Of a DNA stretch of 64,000 nucleotides, positions 27,564 to 37,092 are shown in pieces. The stretch covers positions 3,248,001 through 3,312,000 of the forward strand of contig NZ_CP126539.1 of the NCBI RefSeq assembly GCF_030177755.1, written 5' to 3'. Numbering within the stretch: the stretch's first letter is position 1; each line of letters begins with the position of its first letter. This DNA comes from Devosia sp. RR2S18. GTDB taxonomy: Bacteria; Pseudomonadota; Alphaproteobacteria; Rhizobiales; Devosiaceae. The notes beneath the pieces are model-generated. The model was not told the DNA's origin and ran no database searches. It saw only the letters and a program-made list of their open reading frames with translations. The position numbers were made by a program, and so were the translations under genes.

Positions 27564-28694
27564 CTACAGACTGTCCTCAAGAATTTGGCGGAAGTCATGT
27601 GCGCTGACGGGCCGCGGATTGGAAGCGGTCGAGTGGTCTTGGACAGCATGTTGGGCGATCTGGTCGAAGCAGTCGGCGGTTACCCCCATCTGACCGAGCG
27701 TCGCCGGTAGGCCTAGCCGTTGCGAGAACTTGGCCATCTCCGCGGATATGTCCGCAAGCTCTGACAGACCCATTGCTGCACGGATGCGCGCATACTTCTC
27801 TTCGCTGCCCACCGCATTGTAGCGCAGCACCGCTGGCAGCAGCACGGCGTTGAGTGTCCCATGGTGAAGCTTGACCGACTTCAGTCCCCCGAGCGGATGA
27901 GACAGCGAGTGTACGGCACCAAGTCCCTTCTGGAAGGTAAGGCCGCCTTGCAGGGCAGCCATCATCATCTCACGCCGCGCCGTAGCATCAGAGCCGTTGC
28001 TTGTGGCGATCTCAAGCCACCTCATGGCCCGGGCGAGACCATCGAGTGCAATGGCATCGGCCACCGGGTTGAACCGCGGGCTGAGGAAGGTCTCGATACA
28101 ATGGGTGATGGCATCCATGCCGGTGGCCGCCGTCAGATACGGTGGAAGGCCAAGCGTCAGCTCTGGATCACAGATTGCAGCGCTCGGGATCATGTGAGGG
28201 GAAATGAACCCCAGCTTGCGTCCGTCCTCAAGGGTCAGCAGGGCCGCGCGTCCGACCTCGCTGCCGGTGCCTGCGGTGGTCGGCACCGCAACGACTGGTG
28301 GCTTATTCGCACCAATCCGGTCCACCCCGCCCAGAATGGCAGCATAGCGTTCCAGCGGTCCGGAGTGCGTTGTTAGCAGCGAAACCGCCTTGCCCAGATC
28401 AATAGCCGAGCCGCCGCCAACCGCCACGATGCTGTCGCAGCCGGCCGTCCTGAACAGTTCAACCGCTTGATGGGCGGCGGCTTCAGTCGGGTTCTCCGGC
28501 GTATCGTCAAACACGGCCGTATCTGGCTGAAGGCCGGATTTGGCCAGCACGGTTGCGAGCAGACCCGCAGCAACAATCCCCTTGTCCGTGACCACCAGGG
28601 GTCGCGACACACCCAGAAGCCTCAGTTCATCCGAAAGTAAGGAGACGGCTCCCGCTTCGAACTGAATACGCGTGAGGTATTGGATCAAGGCCAT
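27564..28694 (-). CDS. iron-containing alcohol dehydrogenase
   Basis: A 376-residue group III dehydrogenase. The NAD-binding block is VAVGGGSAIDLGKAVSLL, and the metal-binding histidines are in THCIETFLSP and HSLSHPLGGLKSVKLHHG. ATG 28694 follows AGGAG. About 150 bases separate it from the zinc dehydrogenase operon. Family substrates include lactaldehyde, propanediol and maleylacetate; none can be chosen here. Confidence 0.9.
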   Translation of the reverse strand: MALIQYLTRIQFEAGAVSLLSDELRLLGVSRPLVVTDKGIVAAGLLATVLAKSGLQPDTAVFDDTPENPTEAAAHQAVELFRTAGCDSIVAVGGGSAIDLGKAVSLLTTHSGPLERYAAILGGVDRIGANKPPVVAVPTTAGTGSEVGRAALLTLEDGRKLGFISPHMIPSAAICDPELTLGLPPYLTAATGMDAITHCIETFLSPRFNPVADAIALDGLARAMRWLEIATSNGSDATARREMMMAALQGGLTFQKGLGAVHSLSHPLGGLKSVKLHHGTLNAVLLPAVLRYNAVGSEEKYARIRAAMGLSELADISAEMAKFSQRLGLPATLGQMGVTADCFDQIAQHAVQDHSTASNPRPVSAHDFRQILEDSL

Positions 28695-28874
28695 AGGGTT
28701 TCTCCTGTTGTCGCTGAAGGTTTAGACCCTCGGCAAACGCTGCGGAACCCGGCTCAGCAGCGATCCGCGACAAACGTCGTAGCAGGTGGTTGTGCGCCAT
28801 GTGTCGGGTCAAACAAGGGCAGCAGCCACGCGGTGGATAGGCCCCGCATGCAGAATGGATGCGGGGCAGTACGA

Positions 28875-29429
28875 TTATAGCGACTTTATCGGGTTAAGGC
28901 CGTTCTTAGAGGGCACCAGGGAGATGGCGTTGCTTAGCGGACGACCAAATTCGGGGATGCTGATCTCGAAGACGTCGCCAACCTGGGTCTTGATGCCGTC
29001 ACCGAACGAGGCAACCGAAGTGCCCATGAATTGCACATGCACATCGCCGGGGCGCAGGAACTGATCGTATTTGAAGTGGTGATATTCAAGGTTTGCGAGG
29101 GAGTGGCACATATTGTCCTCGCCTGTGGGGAATGACTTTTCCCAGAGGGTTTCGCCGTCACGCAGAATACGCACGTTGCCGACCAGGTTTGAAGGCAAGT
29201 CGCCGATGAACAGCTCTGGGCCATAGGCGCAGAAGCGCAGCTTGGCGTGAGCGAGATAGAGGTAATTCTTCTTTTCGGTAACGTGGTCGGTAGTCTCGTT
29301 GCCAACCGCAAAGCCGACGCGCCAGGGCGTACCGTCCGGGGCAATGACGTACAGGCCAACAACTTCGGGCTCTTCGCCAGAGCCTTCGGCAAAGTCGGGC
29401 ATGGGCAGCTGCCATTCGCGTGCTGCCAT
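28875..29429 (-). pseudogene. 5'-truncated GguC/AraD1-family gene
   Basis: The 184 residues match the C-terminal part of GguC/AraD1 proteins, which act on aldonates in fumarylacetoacetate-hydrolase-like pathways. Recognisable blocks are VVGLYVIAPDGTPWRVGFAVGNE, AKLRFCAYGPELFIG and GDVFEISIPEFGRPL. Full-length members are about 330 residues, so the first 150 or so are missing. The ATG at 29429 is at the break and not a real family start. A fragment of another gene begins right after it, so the locus was deleted or rearranged here. Confidence 0.75.
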
Positions 29430-29434
29430 TAACC

Positions 29435-29581
29435 CTGCGAACCCGCTCCGAGCCCTACATGCTGGTGACGCGCCTGGACCGCACGGAGTCGCCGGTCATG
29501 CGCATGATCATCGAGGAACTTGTCGGCGTCGGCGCCACTCCCCAGCTGCAGTTGGGCATGTCTGAACCGATACTGGCATGA
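29435..29581 (+). pseudogene. C-terminal fragment of a LysR-like regulator
   Basis: A 48-codon open stretch without a start codon contains YMLVTRLDRTESPVMRMIIEEL, cut here to its beginning. This resembles the last helix region of LysR-type regulators. It starts within six bases of the broken edge of the GguC-like gene, pointing away from it. The assignment rests on a short stretch only. Confidence 0.4.
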
Positions 29582-29892
29582 TGCCATAGGCGGGAATCGG
29601 CGCAGGCTTTGACTGAGTTTGAAGATCACCTTGCACCTTATCCATAAGGCGCTAGCTACCTAGTGGTATGGCAAGATATTCGCTATGACTTACCCCGGCG
29701 CGTAAGGCTGCCGTGTCCCGGTGCCCAGCTGCCTTAGCCGTGTACTGGGTCTGGAGCCGACAACTGTCAATCGGCCCGGAACATTGACCCCTTGTCGGCG
29801 TCCAATGTTGACCCCTGATAGCGGTGATGAGCTGATCCGGCGCGGCGAAGCTGGTCAGGTTTGCGGCGCCGTGCCGGATCGGCGGGTGGGAG
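29582..29892. other. gap with a palindrome and the IS21-type right end
   Basis: No gene is seen. CCTTAT-CC-ATAAGG at 29636-29649 is a small inverted repeat. From 29765 the sequence is IS21-like terminal DNA (see the mobile element entry). Confidence 0.5.
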
Positions 29893-30620
29893 TCAGACGC
29901 GGTTCTTGAAGCGCCAGCTCTCGTTACCAGTCTCGACGATGTCGCAGTGGTGGGTGAGCCGATCGAGCAGCGCGGTGGTCATCTTGGCGTCGCCGAAGAC
30001 CGATGGCCATTCTCCAAAGGCTAGGCTGGTAGTGACGATCAACGAGGTCTGCTAGTAGAGGCGACTGACCAGGTGGAACAGCAACTGGCCTCCGGATTGC
30101 GCGAAGGGCAGATAGCCCAGTTCATCGAGTACGACGAAGTCGAGCCGGCTCATATAATCAGCCATTCGCCCCTGCTTGCCATTGCGGGTCTCGCCTCGAG
30201 CTTGTTGACCAGATCGACGACGTTGAAGAACCGTCCGCGAGCTCCATTGCGGATGCAGGCCCGGGCAATGGCGATGGCCAGATGGGTCTTGCCGGTTCCG
30301 GTGCCGCCGATCAGCACGACGTTGCGCTCGTGCGCCAGGAAGTTGCCATCGGCCAGATCGTGCACCAGCGTCTCATTGATGCCGGTCTCGGCGAAGCTGA
30401 AGTCGTCGATGTCCTTGGCCAACGGCAGCTTCGCGATGGTCATCTGGTACTTGATTGAACGGGCCTGCTTCTCAGTGATCTCGGAGGTAAGCAGGTCGGC
30501 GACGACGCGTTGGGGGTCGTGCTGGCGCTTGATCGCCGTGGCGATGATCTCGTCATAGGCGCTCTTCATACCATAGAGCTTGAGCGCACTCATGGTGGTC
30601 AGGATCTCGGAGCGTTCCAT
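29893..30620 (-). pseudogene. istB: istB, ATPase helper of IS21, frameshifted and with a nonsense codon
   Basis: IstB loads the IstA transposase onto target DNA. The first 156 codons are normal, with Walker A VVLIGGTGTGKTHLA. Near 30190 one base is missing relative to the family reading (VNKLEAETRNGKQG), so the frame ends at 30150. The rest continues in the next frame (DYMSRLDFVVLDELGYLPF to ESWRFKNRV), with an in-frame TAG at 30052-30054 where the family has a charged residue. Two independent lesions show the copy is dead. Confidence 0.85.
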
Positions 30621-31080
30621 TATATAGCCCTCCTCAGGCTGTCATAGCGGGCACAATCGACCAGCGGCTCCTGGCGCAGGCGCAGGTTCTGCGGCGTGGT
30701 CATGATGGTCAGCGGCGCCGTGGGCTCGCGCTGCCGGGACAGGATGTTGATGATGACGTCGGCCGAGCAGACGCCCTCGCGCATCGCTTGGCTGCAGGCC
30801 GCCTCCACGGCGGGCAGTCCATCATGCAGCACAGCGCCCAGGATGCTCACCATCTGCCGGTCGCCGTCCTTGACGCCCGCAAGCTTGCGCCTGACGCGGG
30901 CGATGCCGGCGGGCAATACCCAGTCCTTGAAGGGAGCGCCATTGCGCAGTGCACCGGGCTTGCGGGCCAGCACCGGCACGTAATGCCAAGGGTCGTACAC
31001 GGTCTGGTCCCGGCCGAAGTTGCGTAGATGCTCGCTGACCATCCTGCCGTCCTGGCGCAGCTCGATCCGAATGGCGGCGG
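30620..31080 (-). pseudogene. istA: istA transposase, C-terminal remnant
   Basis: About 150 codons match the IstA C-terminus (TVYDPWHYVPVLARKPGALRNG to RYDSLRRAI) and the stop overlaps the istB start as in intact elements. The open frame runs to 31324, but beyond about 31080 it reads methyltransferase DNA out of frame. The DDE catalytic domain and N-terminal helix-turn-helix are gone. Confidence 0.8.
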
Positions 31081-31970
31081 TAGAAACTTCTATTCTGGCG
31101 GATGAAGTCAATTTTCCACTTTGGAAAAGTCTCGCCATGACTCCGCGCATAGGCCGGAAGGGCACCCCTGACTTCCTCCTCGGACAGTCCAGAGAGGGAG
31201 CAACCGAGGGCGCCAGAGAAACCATGTAGGTTCCTCCACCCGATAGAGTACGGCGTCGCGGTGTCGTACGGGTAAGTCGCCCCGAACCCCATTGCCCAGA
31301 TAGGAAATGAGGGCAGCTGTTCATCCACGGGAAGCCTGTCTAGCAGCAACTGCCAAACTTCGAGATACTGGAGCGCCATCGCAGACAGCGGACGAGCGTC
31401 TGCGGGCGCTTCGTCTAGTACATCCCTGATAGATATCTCGTCCGCTGTGTGTGTGGGAACAGGCCAGGAGAAGCCGTCAAGACCTAAGCGATCTTCAACG
31501 ATGATCGCCCGCTCTCTGGATTGTGGCACACCGAACATGTGCGGCGAAAGCTTGTTGAAGTCGATTGTGTATCCGCAAGCACGCAGCCTTTCGCACACGG
31601 CCTTCCACGTCTCTCCTCCTGCGTGGCGGAGCAAATTTGGCACGTTCTCAATCATTAGAATTCGAGGCTTCCGCCTCTCGATTATCTTTACGAGGTAATC
31701 GAACAGATCCCCCCACTGGGGACAGTCGAAGCCCAATTGCTACCCAGCTTTAGAGAAGGGCTGACACGGAAACCCCGCACATAGGATGTCGTGCTCAGGG
31801 ACGATCTCCCAGGACTCGCGGATGTCACCGGCAGGCCGTAATCCAAAGTTCTGCTGATAGAGATCTGCGAGTTCTGAGTTAATCTCGGAAGCAAAAACAC
31901 ACTCATGCCCGAGCTTGCTCAGTGCCTGATGGAACCCACCCAGCCCCGCAAATAGATCTACAAATCGCAT
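31080..31970 (-). pseudogene. DNA (cytosine-5) methyltransferase, nonsense-mutated and 3'-truncated
   Basis: A Dcm-type methyltransferase that would modify cytosine in a specific site. Motif I is FVDLFAGLGGFHQAL, motif IV AGFPCQPFSKAG with the catalytic cysteine, motif VI MIENVPNLL and motif VIII QSRERAIIV. Directly after motif IV there is an in-frame TAG (31740-31742); the same frame then continues with QLGFDCPQWGDLF. The end is lost near FIRQNRSFY at about 31080, where IS21 sequence begins, so motifs IX and X are missing. It is visibly more AT-rich than its surroundings, which suggests horizontal gain. ATG 31970 or an upstream start near 32069 may have been used. Confidence 0.85.
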
Positions 31971-32229
31971 ACAGTGACGCTCAACAGTATTATCTAAAGG
32001 AGCCGATGAGGAATCACGTCGACTCAAGCACTTGAGCCATTTACGCACAACGGATGAGTCTGTCATCACTGTGAGACTTCCGTGCCAATCAGCAAAGCTG
32101 ACCGTGTTGAGCCCAGGTATGTATGAATCTCGAACTTCGGAGGAGGGAAGCGAACGTGTACCACCAGCGTGTACTACCGGATGAGCCGCTCACTCCGTAA
32201 GCCTCTGTAATATAAGAGGTCTGTGAAAC

Positions 32230-32304
<75 letters not shown>

Positions 32305-32470
32305 ACTTGGCGCGGTTCCTACACGCTTTGTAGGCGCTTCGCAACACGCCCTGAATGCCATCAAAACGCAGTGCGAAAAGCTTGAACGGCAGCACGGTCG
32401 CGGCTATAACCCGGCCCATCGCGACTGGCTGGCCTTGTGCCCGCCACCATTCCCGTGTCGCACCCGGTGA

Positions 32471-32547
32471 CGGAGTATAGCGCAGCCTGGTAGCGCACCT
32501 GCTTCGGGAGCAGGGGGTCGAGTGTTCGAATCACTCTACTCCGACCA
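32471..32547 (+). tRNA. tRNA-Pro (CGG)
   Basis: A full cloverleaf: acceptor CGGAGTA with TACTCCG, anticodon arm CCTGC-TTCGGGA-GCAGG (anticodon CGG), T-arm GAGTG-TTCGAAT-CACTC, discriminator A and encoded CCA. A terminator follows at once. Confidence 0.95.
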
Positions 32548-32550
32548 ATC

Positions 32551-32585
32551 AAGCCCGGTCTCTTCGGAGGCCGGGCTTTTGTTTT
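32551..32585 (+). terminator. intrinsic terminator after tRNA-Pro
   Basis: AAGCCCGG (32551-32558) pairs with CCGGGCTT (32571-32578) around a loop that contains TCTCTTCGGAGG, and TTGTTTT follows. It ends the tRNA transcript. Confidence 0.85.
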
Positions 32586-32762
32586 CCCTTGCGGGATGTC
32601 CCTAGCGATTGCTCCGGATGGCCGATGCACTCGCTCTGGTCTAACCTGCTCTTGCAGTAGACTTGCAGAATTTAACTGTCTATAAAACTTGAATAAAATG
32701 CCATTGGAACAATCAACCGCTTGAACGGCTTACCCAGAAGCTGAACCGTGGGAGAAACGATC

Positions 32763-32984
32763 ATGTTCGACCCCGCCCAATCCGACCCGCTGCTATTGTG
32801 GACGATCGACAAGCTCGAGCAATCCAAGGTGGTGCTCCGCGCCGAGTGCGATGAAGAGGCGCAGGTCCTCGGCAAGATTGAGGAGGCCATCGCTGCTGGC
32901 CACCAGTTGCTGCGATCACGCTCGCAGCCGCACCCCAGTGTCGCCAACGTCATTCCACTTCATCCGGTCCGCCGCGCCGGCTAG
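32763..32984 (+). CDS. small hypothetical protein, 73 residues
   Basis: ATG 32763 follows GGGAGAAACGATC. The product starts MFDPAQSDPLLLWTIDKLEQ and is mostly helical, with a basic end. No family is recognised. It stands alone, convergent with the hydrolase gene on the other strand. Confidence 0.5.
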   Translation: MFDPAQSDPLLLWTIDKLEQSKVVLRAECDEEAQVLGKIEEAIAAGHQLLRSRSQPHPSVANVIPLHPVRRAG

Positions 32985-32997
32985 CCGCGACGCTTCT

Positions 32998-34728
32998 CTA
33001 TGGGATCGAGCGGAACCAACCGCCGCTCAGGCTGGTGAGATCGCCGTGGCGCGTAAGGCGCGTCCGCAGCATGTCGAGTTCGCTCTCGGTCCAGCCCGCC
33101 GGCGCGGTCACCGCAACCCAGCTATCGAGGTAATCCTGCGGCGCGTAGACATGGCCGAAGCCCACGGGCGAGGTTTGCGCCAGCACCATGTCGAGCAGCA
33201 CCTGCATGAAGGTAACGACGGGGTACCACGACAGAAGCGGTGAAACGTCCCGGGCTCTGGGACCCTCGAGCCAGGCAGGCGGGCGATAGAGAATGCTCGG
33301 CTCGAAGAACACGACCGGGTCGCTGGCATATTGCAGATAGACGAGCCGCACCGGTCCCCAGCCCTGGTCGTAGTCTTCCAGCCCGCGATGCTGGTTGACG
33401 AAGCGAATGGCCGAACGGTCCTCGAACTGGGGGAGCCATTCGGGCGTGCCGGGCTCGCGGCTGCTGGTCGCCCAGCGCCAAACGTCGCTTTCAAAGGGCG
33501 GGCCGACCCAGAGCGCCCCCTGAAAGGGATCGGAGAGGATGGCGTAAGGGGAGACCGAGGCCTGCGAGGCGTAGGCGCCCAAGCTCAAGCCATGGAGGTA
33601 AAGCCTGGGGCGGCCGTCGCGGGGCAATTCGGTCCAGTGGCGATAGACCGTGCTGAACAGGGCTCGGGCGGTGTCGGTGCCGACCTCGGGTTCCGAGACC
33701 AGGGAGAGCCAGCTGGTGAGATAGGAATATTGCACCGCTACGCTGGCGACGTCTCCACCATGCAGCATTTCGAGCGTGTCGATGGCGGGCGGGTCAACCC
33801 AGCCGGTACCCACCGGCATGATCAGCACCAAAATCGATCGGTCGAACGCGCCGATCCGCTGCATTTCGGCCAATGCGAGCTGGGCACGCTCGTCAACGGT
33901 GTCGGCCGAACGCAACCCGACATAAACCCGCAACGGCATTACGGCAGGCTTGCCGGTGATCGCAGCGATCTCCTCGGCGCTGGGTCCCGACTCCACATAA
34001 GCCCGCGCTTCCTGGCCGATCGTGTCCCAGTCGATCAGGGAGGCGGCACTGCCCGATTGCAGCGGATGGAGCGGCGGGTCCTCGTACTGACCTGCCAGGG
34101 CATCCACCTCCGCGTAGAAGCGGTCGGCGGCGCTCAGCACGGAGCGGGCAAGCACGCCATTGATGAGGATGTTGGTGAGCACCCCCACAATGATGAGGCT
34201 TCCCACCAGAGCCACGCGCGGCGGGATGGCTTGTGCCAAGAACCGGGACACCGCCCGCACGCCAGCGGTGATGATCGTTCCCAAGATGATCAGGATAGCC
34301 GCCGGCCCAAGCGCAATTATGGTGACCCACACCGGCTGGTTGGACTCCACGGGGGGCAGCCCCATGATCTCGCGGACGGCGTTCTGCCAGCCGGTGGATT
34401 GCCAGAGAAAGACCAGCGCCACCAATGCCGCGGCCGCCAGACCGCCGATCAGCACGGCGCGCGACAGCCGCTTGTTGGGAAAGCCGAGGCCCATGAAACC
34501 CCAGAGCCACTCGATGAAAGCGCCGATGCCATAACCAGCCGCGAAGGCGACACCGCAGAGGATACCCTGCAAGACGAAATTGCGCGGGATCAGCGAGGGT
34601 GTCAGGGCGAGGGAGAAGAAGATTAGCCCCAGAAACACCCCGCCCATAGGTACGAGTTGGCGCAGACGCTCGAGGGTCGTGGGGTTAGGGCTCAAGGCAG
34701 GTATTCGCATTCCATTGCCGACCATCAT
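32998..34728 (-). CDS. membrane-anchored alpha/beta-hydrolase family protein
   Basis: A 576-residue protein of the two-domain alpha/beta-hydrolase (Abhydrolase_9) type. The N-terminal 200 residues hold four or five hydrophobic segments (for example FLGLIFFSLALTPSLI and FLGLIF-like helices up to NILINGV). The catalytic domain follows with the nucleophile elbow HGLSLGAYASQ. The substrate of the family is not established. ATG 34728 is used here; ATG 34710 is equally possible. Confidence 0.82.
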   Translation of the reverse strand: MMVGNGMRIPALSPNPTTLERLRQLVPMGGVFLGLIFFSLALTPSLIPRNFVLQGILCGVAFAAGYGIGAFIEWLWGFMGLGFPNKRLSRAVLIGGLAAAALVALVFLWQSTGWQNAVREIMGLPPVESNQPVWVTIIALGPAAILIILGTIITAGVRAVSRFLAQAIPPRVALVGSLIIVGVLTNILINGVLARSVLSAADRFYAEVDALAGQYEDPPLHPLQSGSAASLIDWDTIGQEARAYVESGPSAEEIAAITGKPAVMPLRVYVGLRSADTVDERAQLALAEMQRIGAFDRSILVLIMPVGTGWVDPPAIDTLEMLHGGDVASVAVQYSYLTSWLSLVSEPEVGTDTARALFSTVYRHWTELPRDGRPRLYLHGLSLGAYASQASVSPYAILSDPFQGALWVGPPFESDVWRWATSSREPGTPEWLPQFEDRSAIRFVNQHRGLEDYDQGWGPVRLVYLQYASDPVVFFEPSILYRPPAWLEGPRARDVSPLLSWYPVVTFMQVLLDMVLAQTSPVGFGHVYAPQDYLDSWVAVTAPAGWTESELDMLRTRLTRHGDLTSLSGGWFRSIP

Positions 34729-34754
34729 GGCCAGAACGACAGCGCAGGCAAGGG

Positions 34755-35405
34755 CTAGAAGAAGCTGCCGGCGTTCATCGCCAGGGTCACAAGGGTAATG
34801 ATGACAGCCAGGTCGATGATCACGCCAATCACGCCCACCACAAATCCCGCCCCCATCAGCGCTCCATCATGGTTGAGGCGCGACAGGCACATAATGGTCA
34901 GGCCCACATTGGGAATGGCATTCATAAATGGGATCGGCACCACCATGGGCAAGCACATCAGCATGATGATGATGCCAAGCGGCTTGGTGGATGCCTCGGC
35001 GGCGGCAAATTCTAGTCGGGGGCGGGAGACGCGCCCGAACTGACGCGAGAAATTTTTCAGGCGCTTGAGCGTGCGTTGCAACATTCGGCGCGGCACCCGT
35101 CGCTCGCCGATAAAGCGGGGCAACCGGATGGGCTGGCCCAGCACCATGGTCAGCGCCAGGACGAAGATGGTGATGGCGATAGTGCCGCCAAATCCGGGAG
35201 GCCCGGGCAACATGTTGAGCGCGCAGAAAAATAGGATCACCACCATGTGCGATTGGGTGCCCAGTTCCTCGATTAATTCCGCAAAGGTGAGACGTGGCTC
35301 GTCACCGGCGAGGTTTCGCGCCAGCACGTTGGAAATGCGGAAGAGGTGCCGGTCGAGCGGCGTGCGATTCATCGACCCAGCTATTCTGCCCTTGGACAGT
35401 GTCAT
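34755..35405 (-). CDS. ExoD-family exopolysaccharide synthesis protein
   Basis: A 216-residue inner-membrane protein of the ExoD family, named from a rhizobial gene affecting exopolysaccharide and alkali tolerance. Family blocks are LTFAELIEELGTQSHMVVILFFCALNMLPGPPG (start shown) and PLGIIIMLMCLPMVVPIPFMNAIPNVG, with hydrophobic helices in between. The start at 35405 is preceded by GGAGGG at short spacing; ATG 35372 is an alternative. Its biochemical role is unknown. Confidence 0.85.
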   Translation of the reverse strand: MTLSKGRIAGSMNRTPLDRHLFRISNVLARNLAGDEPRLTFAELIEELGTQSHMVVILFFCALNMLPGPPGFGGTIAITIFVLALTMVLGQPIRLPRFIGERRVPRRMLQRTLKRLKNFSRQFGRVSRPRLEFAAAEASTKPLGIIIMLMCLPMVVPIPFMNAIPNVGLTIMCLSRLNHDGALMGAGFVVGVIGVIIDLAVIITLVTLAMNAGSFF

Positions 35406-35430
35406 TCCCTCCGTTCGGGCGCTCTAACGC

Positions 35431-35459
35431 AAAAGGCCGGTCAGTACGACCGGCCTTTT
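35431..35459 (-). terminator. strong hairpin downstream of bioY
   Basis: AAAAGGCCGGTC (35431-35442) and GACCGGCCTTTT (35448-35459) form a perfect 12-bp stem with a 5-base loop. T runs occur in either direction. It lies 17 bases after the bioY stop on the minus strand. Confidence 0.85.
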
Positions 35460-35476
35460 CGTTCTTCTGTCGCCGG

Positions 35477-36088
35477 TTAGCGGCGGGCGAAAAGGTTCCA
35501 GGCTCCGGTGACGGTCAGCGCCGCCAGGGCCATTTTAAGAAGATCCCAGACGATGAAGGGCTGCACGGCGCCGGCAAAGGCGGAGGCGACCACATTGTTC
35601 TGGTCAACCCAGCCGGCCTGTCCCGAAAGGGCCAGGAGCCAGGCAAAGCCGAAGCCATAGAGCACCACGCTACCCGCAAACATCACCGCAAACAGCATCG
35701 GCAGGCGGGCGGTGGCACCGCGGTCCGCAGCCCAGCCGATGATAGCGGCCATGGCGAGGAAGCCGAGCAGGAAGCCGCCCGTTGGGCCAGCAAGATAAAG
35801 CAGGCTGCCGCCGGTGGCGAAGACGGGTAGCCCGAGAGCACCCTGGGTCAGGTAAAGCGCAACGGTGGCAAGGCCAATCCGCAGGCCAAAGGCTGCTGCC
35901 AGCCCGGCAATGGCAAAGCTCTGCAGGGTCACCGGCACCGGCCAGACCGGCACGTTGATCTTTGCCGCAATCGTGATCAGCAGTGAGCCGAGCACCACCG
36001 TAGCAAGGCTCGCGCCCAGTTTGGCTGCATCACTCTTGGGCTGAACAAGGCCAAGGAGCGTGTTGGGCGTGGTCAAAGTCACAGCCAT
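35477..36088 (-). CDS. bioY: BioY, biotin ECF transporter substrate-binding subunit
   Basis: A 203-residue membrane protein with about six helices that binds biotin and works alone or with an energy-coupling factor module. The family signature is VPVWPVPVTLQSFAIAGLAAAFG together with GALGLPVFATGG and LAGPTGGFLLGF. ATG 36088 follows GGAAGG. No bioMN genes are adjacent. Confidence 0.93.
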   Translation of the reverse strand: MAVTLTTPNTLLGLVQPKSDAAKLGASLATVVLGSLLITIAAKINVPVWPVPVTLQSFAIAGLAAAFGLRIGLATVALYLTQGALGLPVFATGGSLLYLAGPTGGFLLGFLAMAAIIGWAADRGATARLPMLFAVMFAGSVVLYGFGFAWLLALSGQAGWVDQNNVVASAFAGAVQPFIVWDLLKMALAALTVTGAWNLFARR

Positions 36089-36183
36089 TTCATACCTTCC
36101 ATACTTGCATCGACCCAAAGACGGCTTACGGCTGGCTCAAGGTCCGTTGCTTCGACTTCTAGTCTCTCGCCAAAGTGAGCGCA

Positions 36184-37092
36184 ATGGCATCGCCCGCCCC
36201 TGCCCCCGTATTCGACACCGACTTTTATCCCCAGACGGGCACCGCAGTTGCGGTGCAGCCGGGACTGGTCCGCATCACCGCCCCCAATGCCAGCGCCTAC
36301 ACCTTCACGGGCACCAACAGCTTTCTTGTCGGGCACGAGAAGGTTGCCATCATCGACCCCGGCCCCGAGGACGCCAGCCATCTTGAGGCCCTTCGGCGAG
36401 CCATCGGCGGTCGGGAAGTCGCCAGCATCATTCTCACCCACACCCATCGCGATCACAGCGCCCTGGCCCGAACGGCCGCCGCCGCGTTCGATGCTCCGCT
36501 CTGGTTTGGTGGACCGCACAGGCTAGCGCGCCCACTGCAGCGATGGGAACGCAATCCGATCCATCGGTCAGGCGATTGGGGTCTCCGGCCGGACCGGACT
36601 CTTCACGATGGCGAGGCGATCATTGCCGGGGACATGGAGATCACTGTTCATGCAACGCCAGGACACTGCGCCAACCACCTGGCATTTGGCTGGGACGACA
36701 TGCTGCTCAGCGGCGATCACGTGATGGGCTGGAACTCCACCCTGGTCTCGGTGCCCGATGGGTCCATGGCGGACTATTTCGCTTCGCTCGACAAAGTCAT
36801 CGCCCTCCCCAACCGGCGCTATCATCCAGCCCATGGCGGACCAATCGGCGACGGACCCGCTCACGCCCGTGCTCTCAAGGCCCACCGGGAACGTCGCAAT
36901 GCGCAGATCCTCCAAGCAGTCGAGCACGGCGCCCGCAGCATCGGCGCCGTGGTGAAGTCGATCTACCCTGCCCAATCCCTGCCCGTGCGCATGGCGGCCC
37001 GCATGACGATCGCGGCACATCTCGAATATCTGGGGGCGCTGGGGCTGTTACGTTTACGCCGTAGCCCCTTCGGGATGCGCATCGGCCGCTAG
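36184..37092 (+). CDS. metallo-beta-lactamase-fold hydrolase (LACTB2-like)
   Basis: A 302-residue hydrolase with the zinc motif THTHRDHS, then HATPGHCANHLAF and LLSGDHVMGW, ending with an LACTB2-like helix-turn domain (AHLEYLGALGLLRL). Relatives include LACTB2-type ribonucleases and glyoxalase II-like enzymes; the substrate here is not known. ATG 36184 or GTG 36175 can serve as start. It is divergent from bioY and its end overlaps the convergent DUF1499 gene by four bases. Confidence 0.88.
   Translation: MASPAPAPVFDTDFYPQTGTAVAVQPGLVRITAPNASAYTFTGTNSFLVGHEKVAIIDPGPEDASHLEALRRAIGGREVASIILTHTHRDHSALARTAAAAFDAPLWFGGPHRLARPLQRWERNPIHRSGDWGLRPDRTLHDGEAIIAGDMEITVHATPGHCANHLAFGWDDMLLSGDHVMGWNSTLVSVPDGSMADYFASLDKVIALPNRRYHPAHGGPIGDGPAHARALKAHRERRNAQILQAVEHGARSIGAVVKSIYPAQSLPVRMAARMTIAAHLEYLGALGLLRLRRSPFGMRIGR

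Larger units (their letters stand above)
29765..31080 (-). mobile_element. partial IS21-family insertion sequence
   Basis: The element keeps one end, a broken istB and the 3' part of istA, about 1.3 kb of an expected 2-2.5 kb. The end begins TGTCAATCGG at 29765 and has two spaced motifs, ACATTGACCCC (29781-29791) and AATGTTGACCCC (29804-29815), like the multiple terminal repeats of IS21 elements. The other end is absent: istA runs straight into methyltransferase sequence near 31080. The element cannot move by itself. Confidence 0.8.

Noticed and set aside
29765..31970. A working restriction-modification or defence module
   Set aside because: The methyltransferase is nonsense-mutated and truncated, there is no restriction gene, and the IS21 genes are broken.
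33331..34626. Plus-strand open frame of 431 codons opposite the alpha/beta-hydrolase gene
   Set aside because: It is antisense and low in hydrophobic and catalytic patterns; the opposite frame has a full family match.
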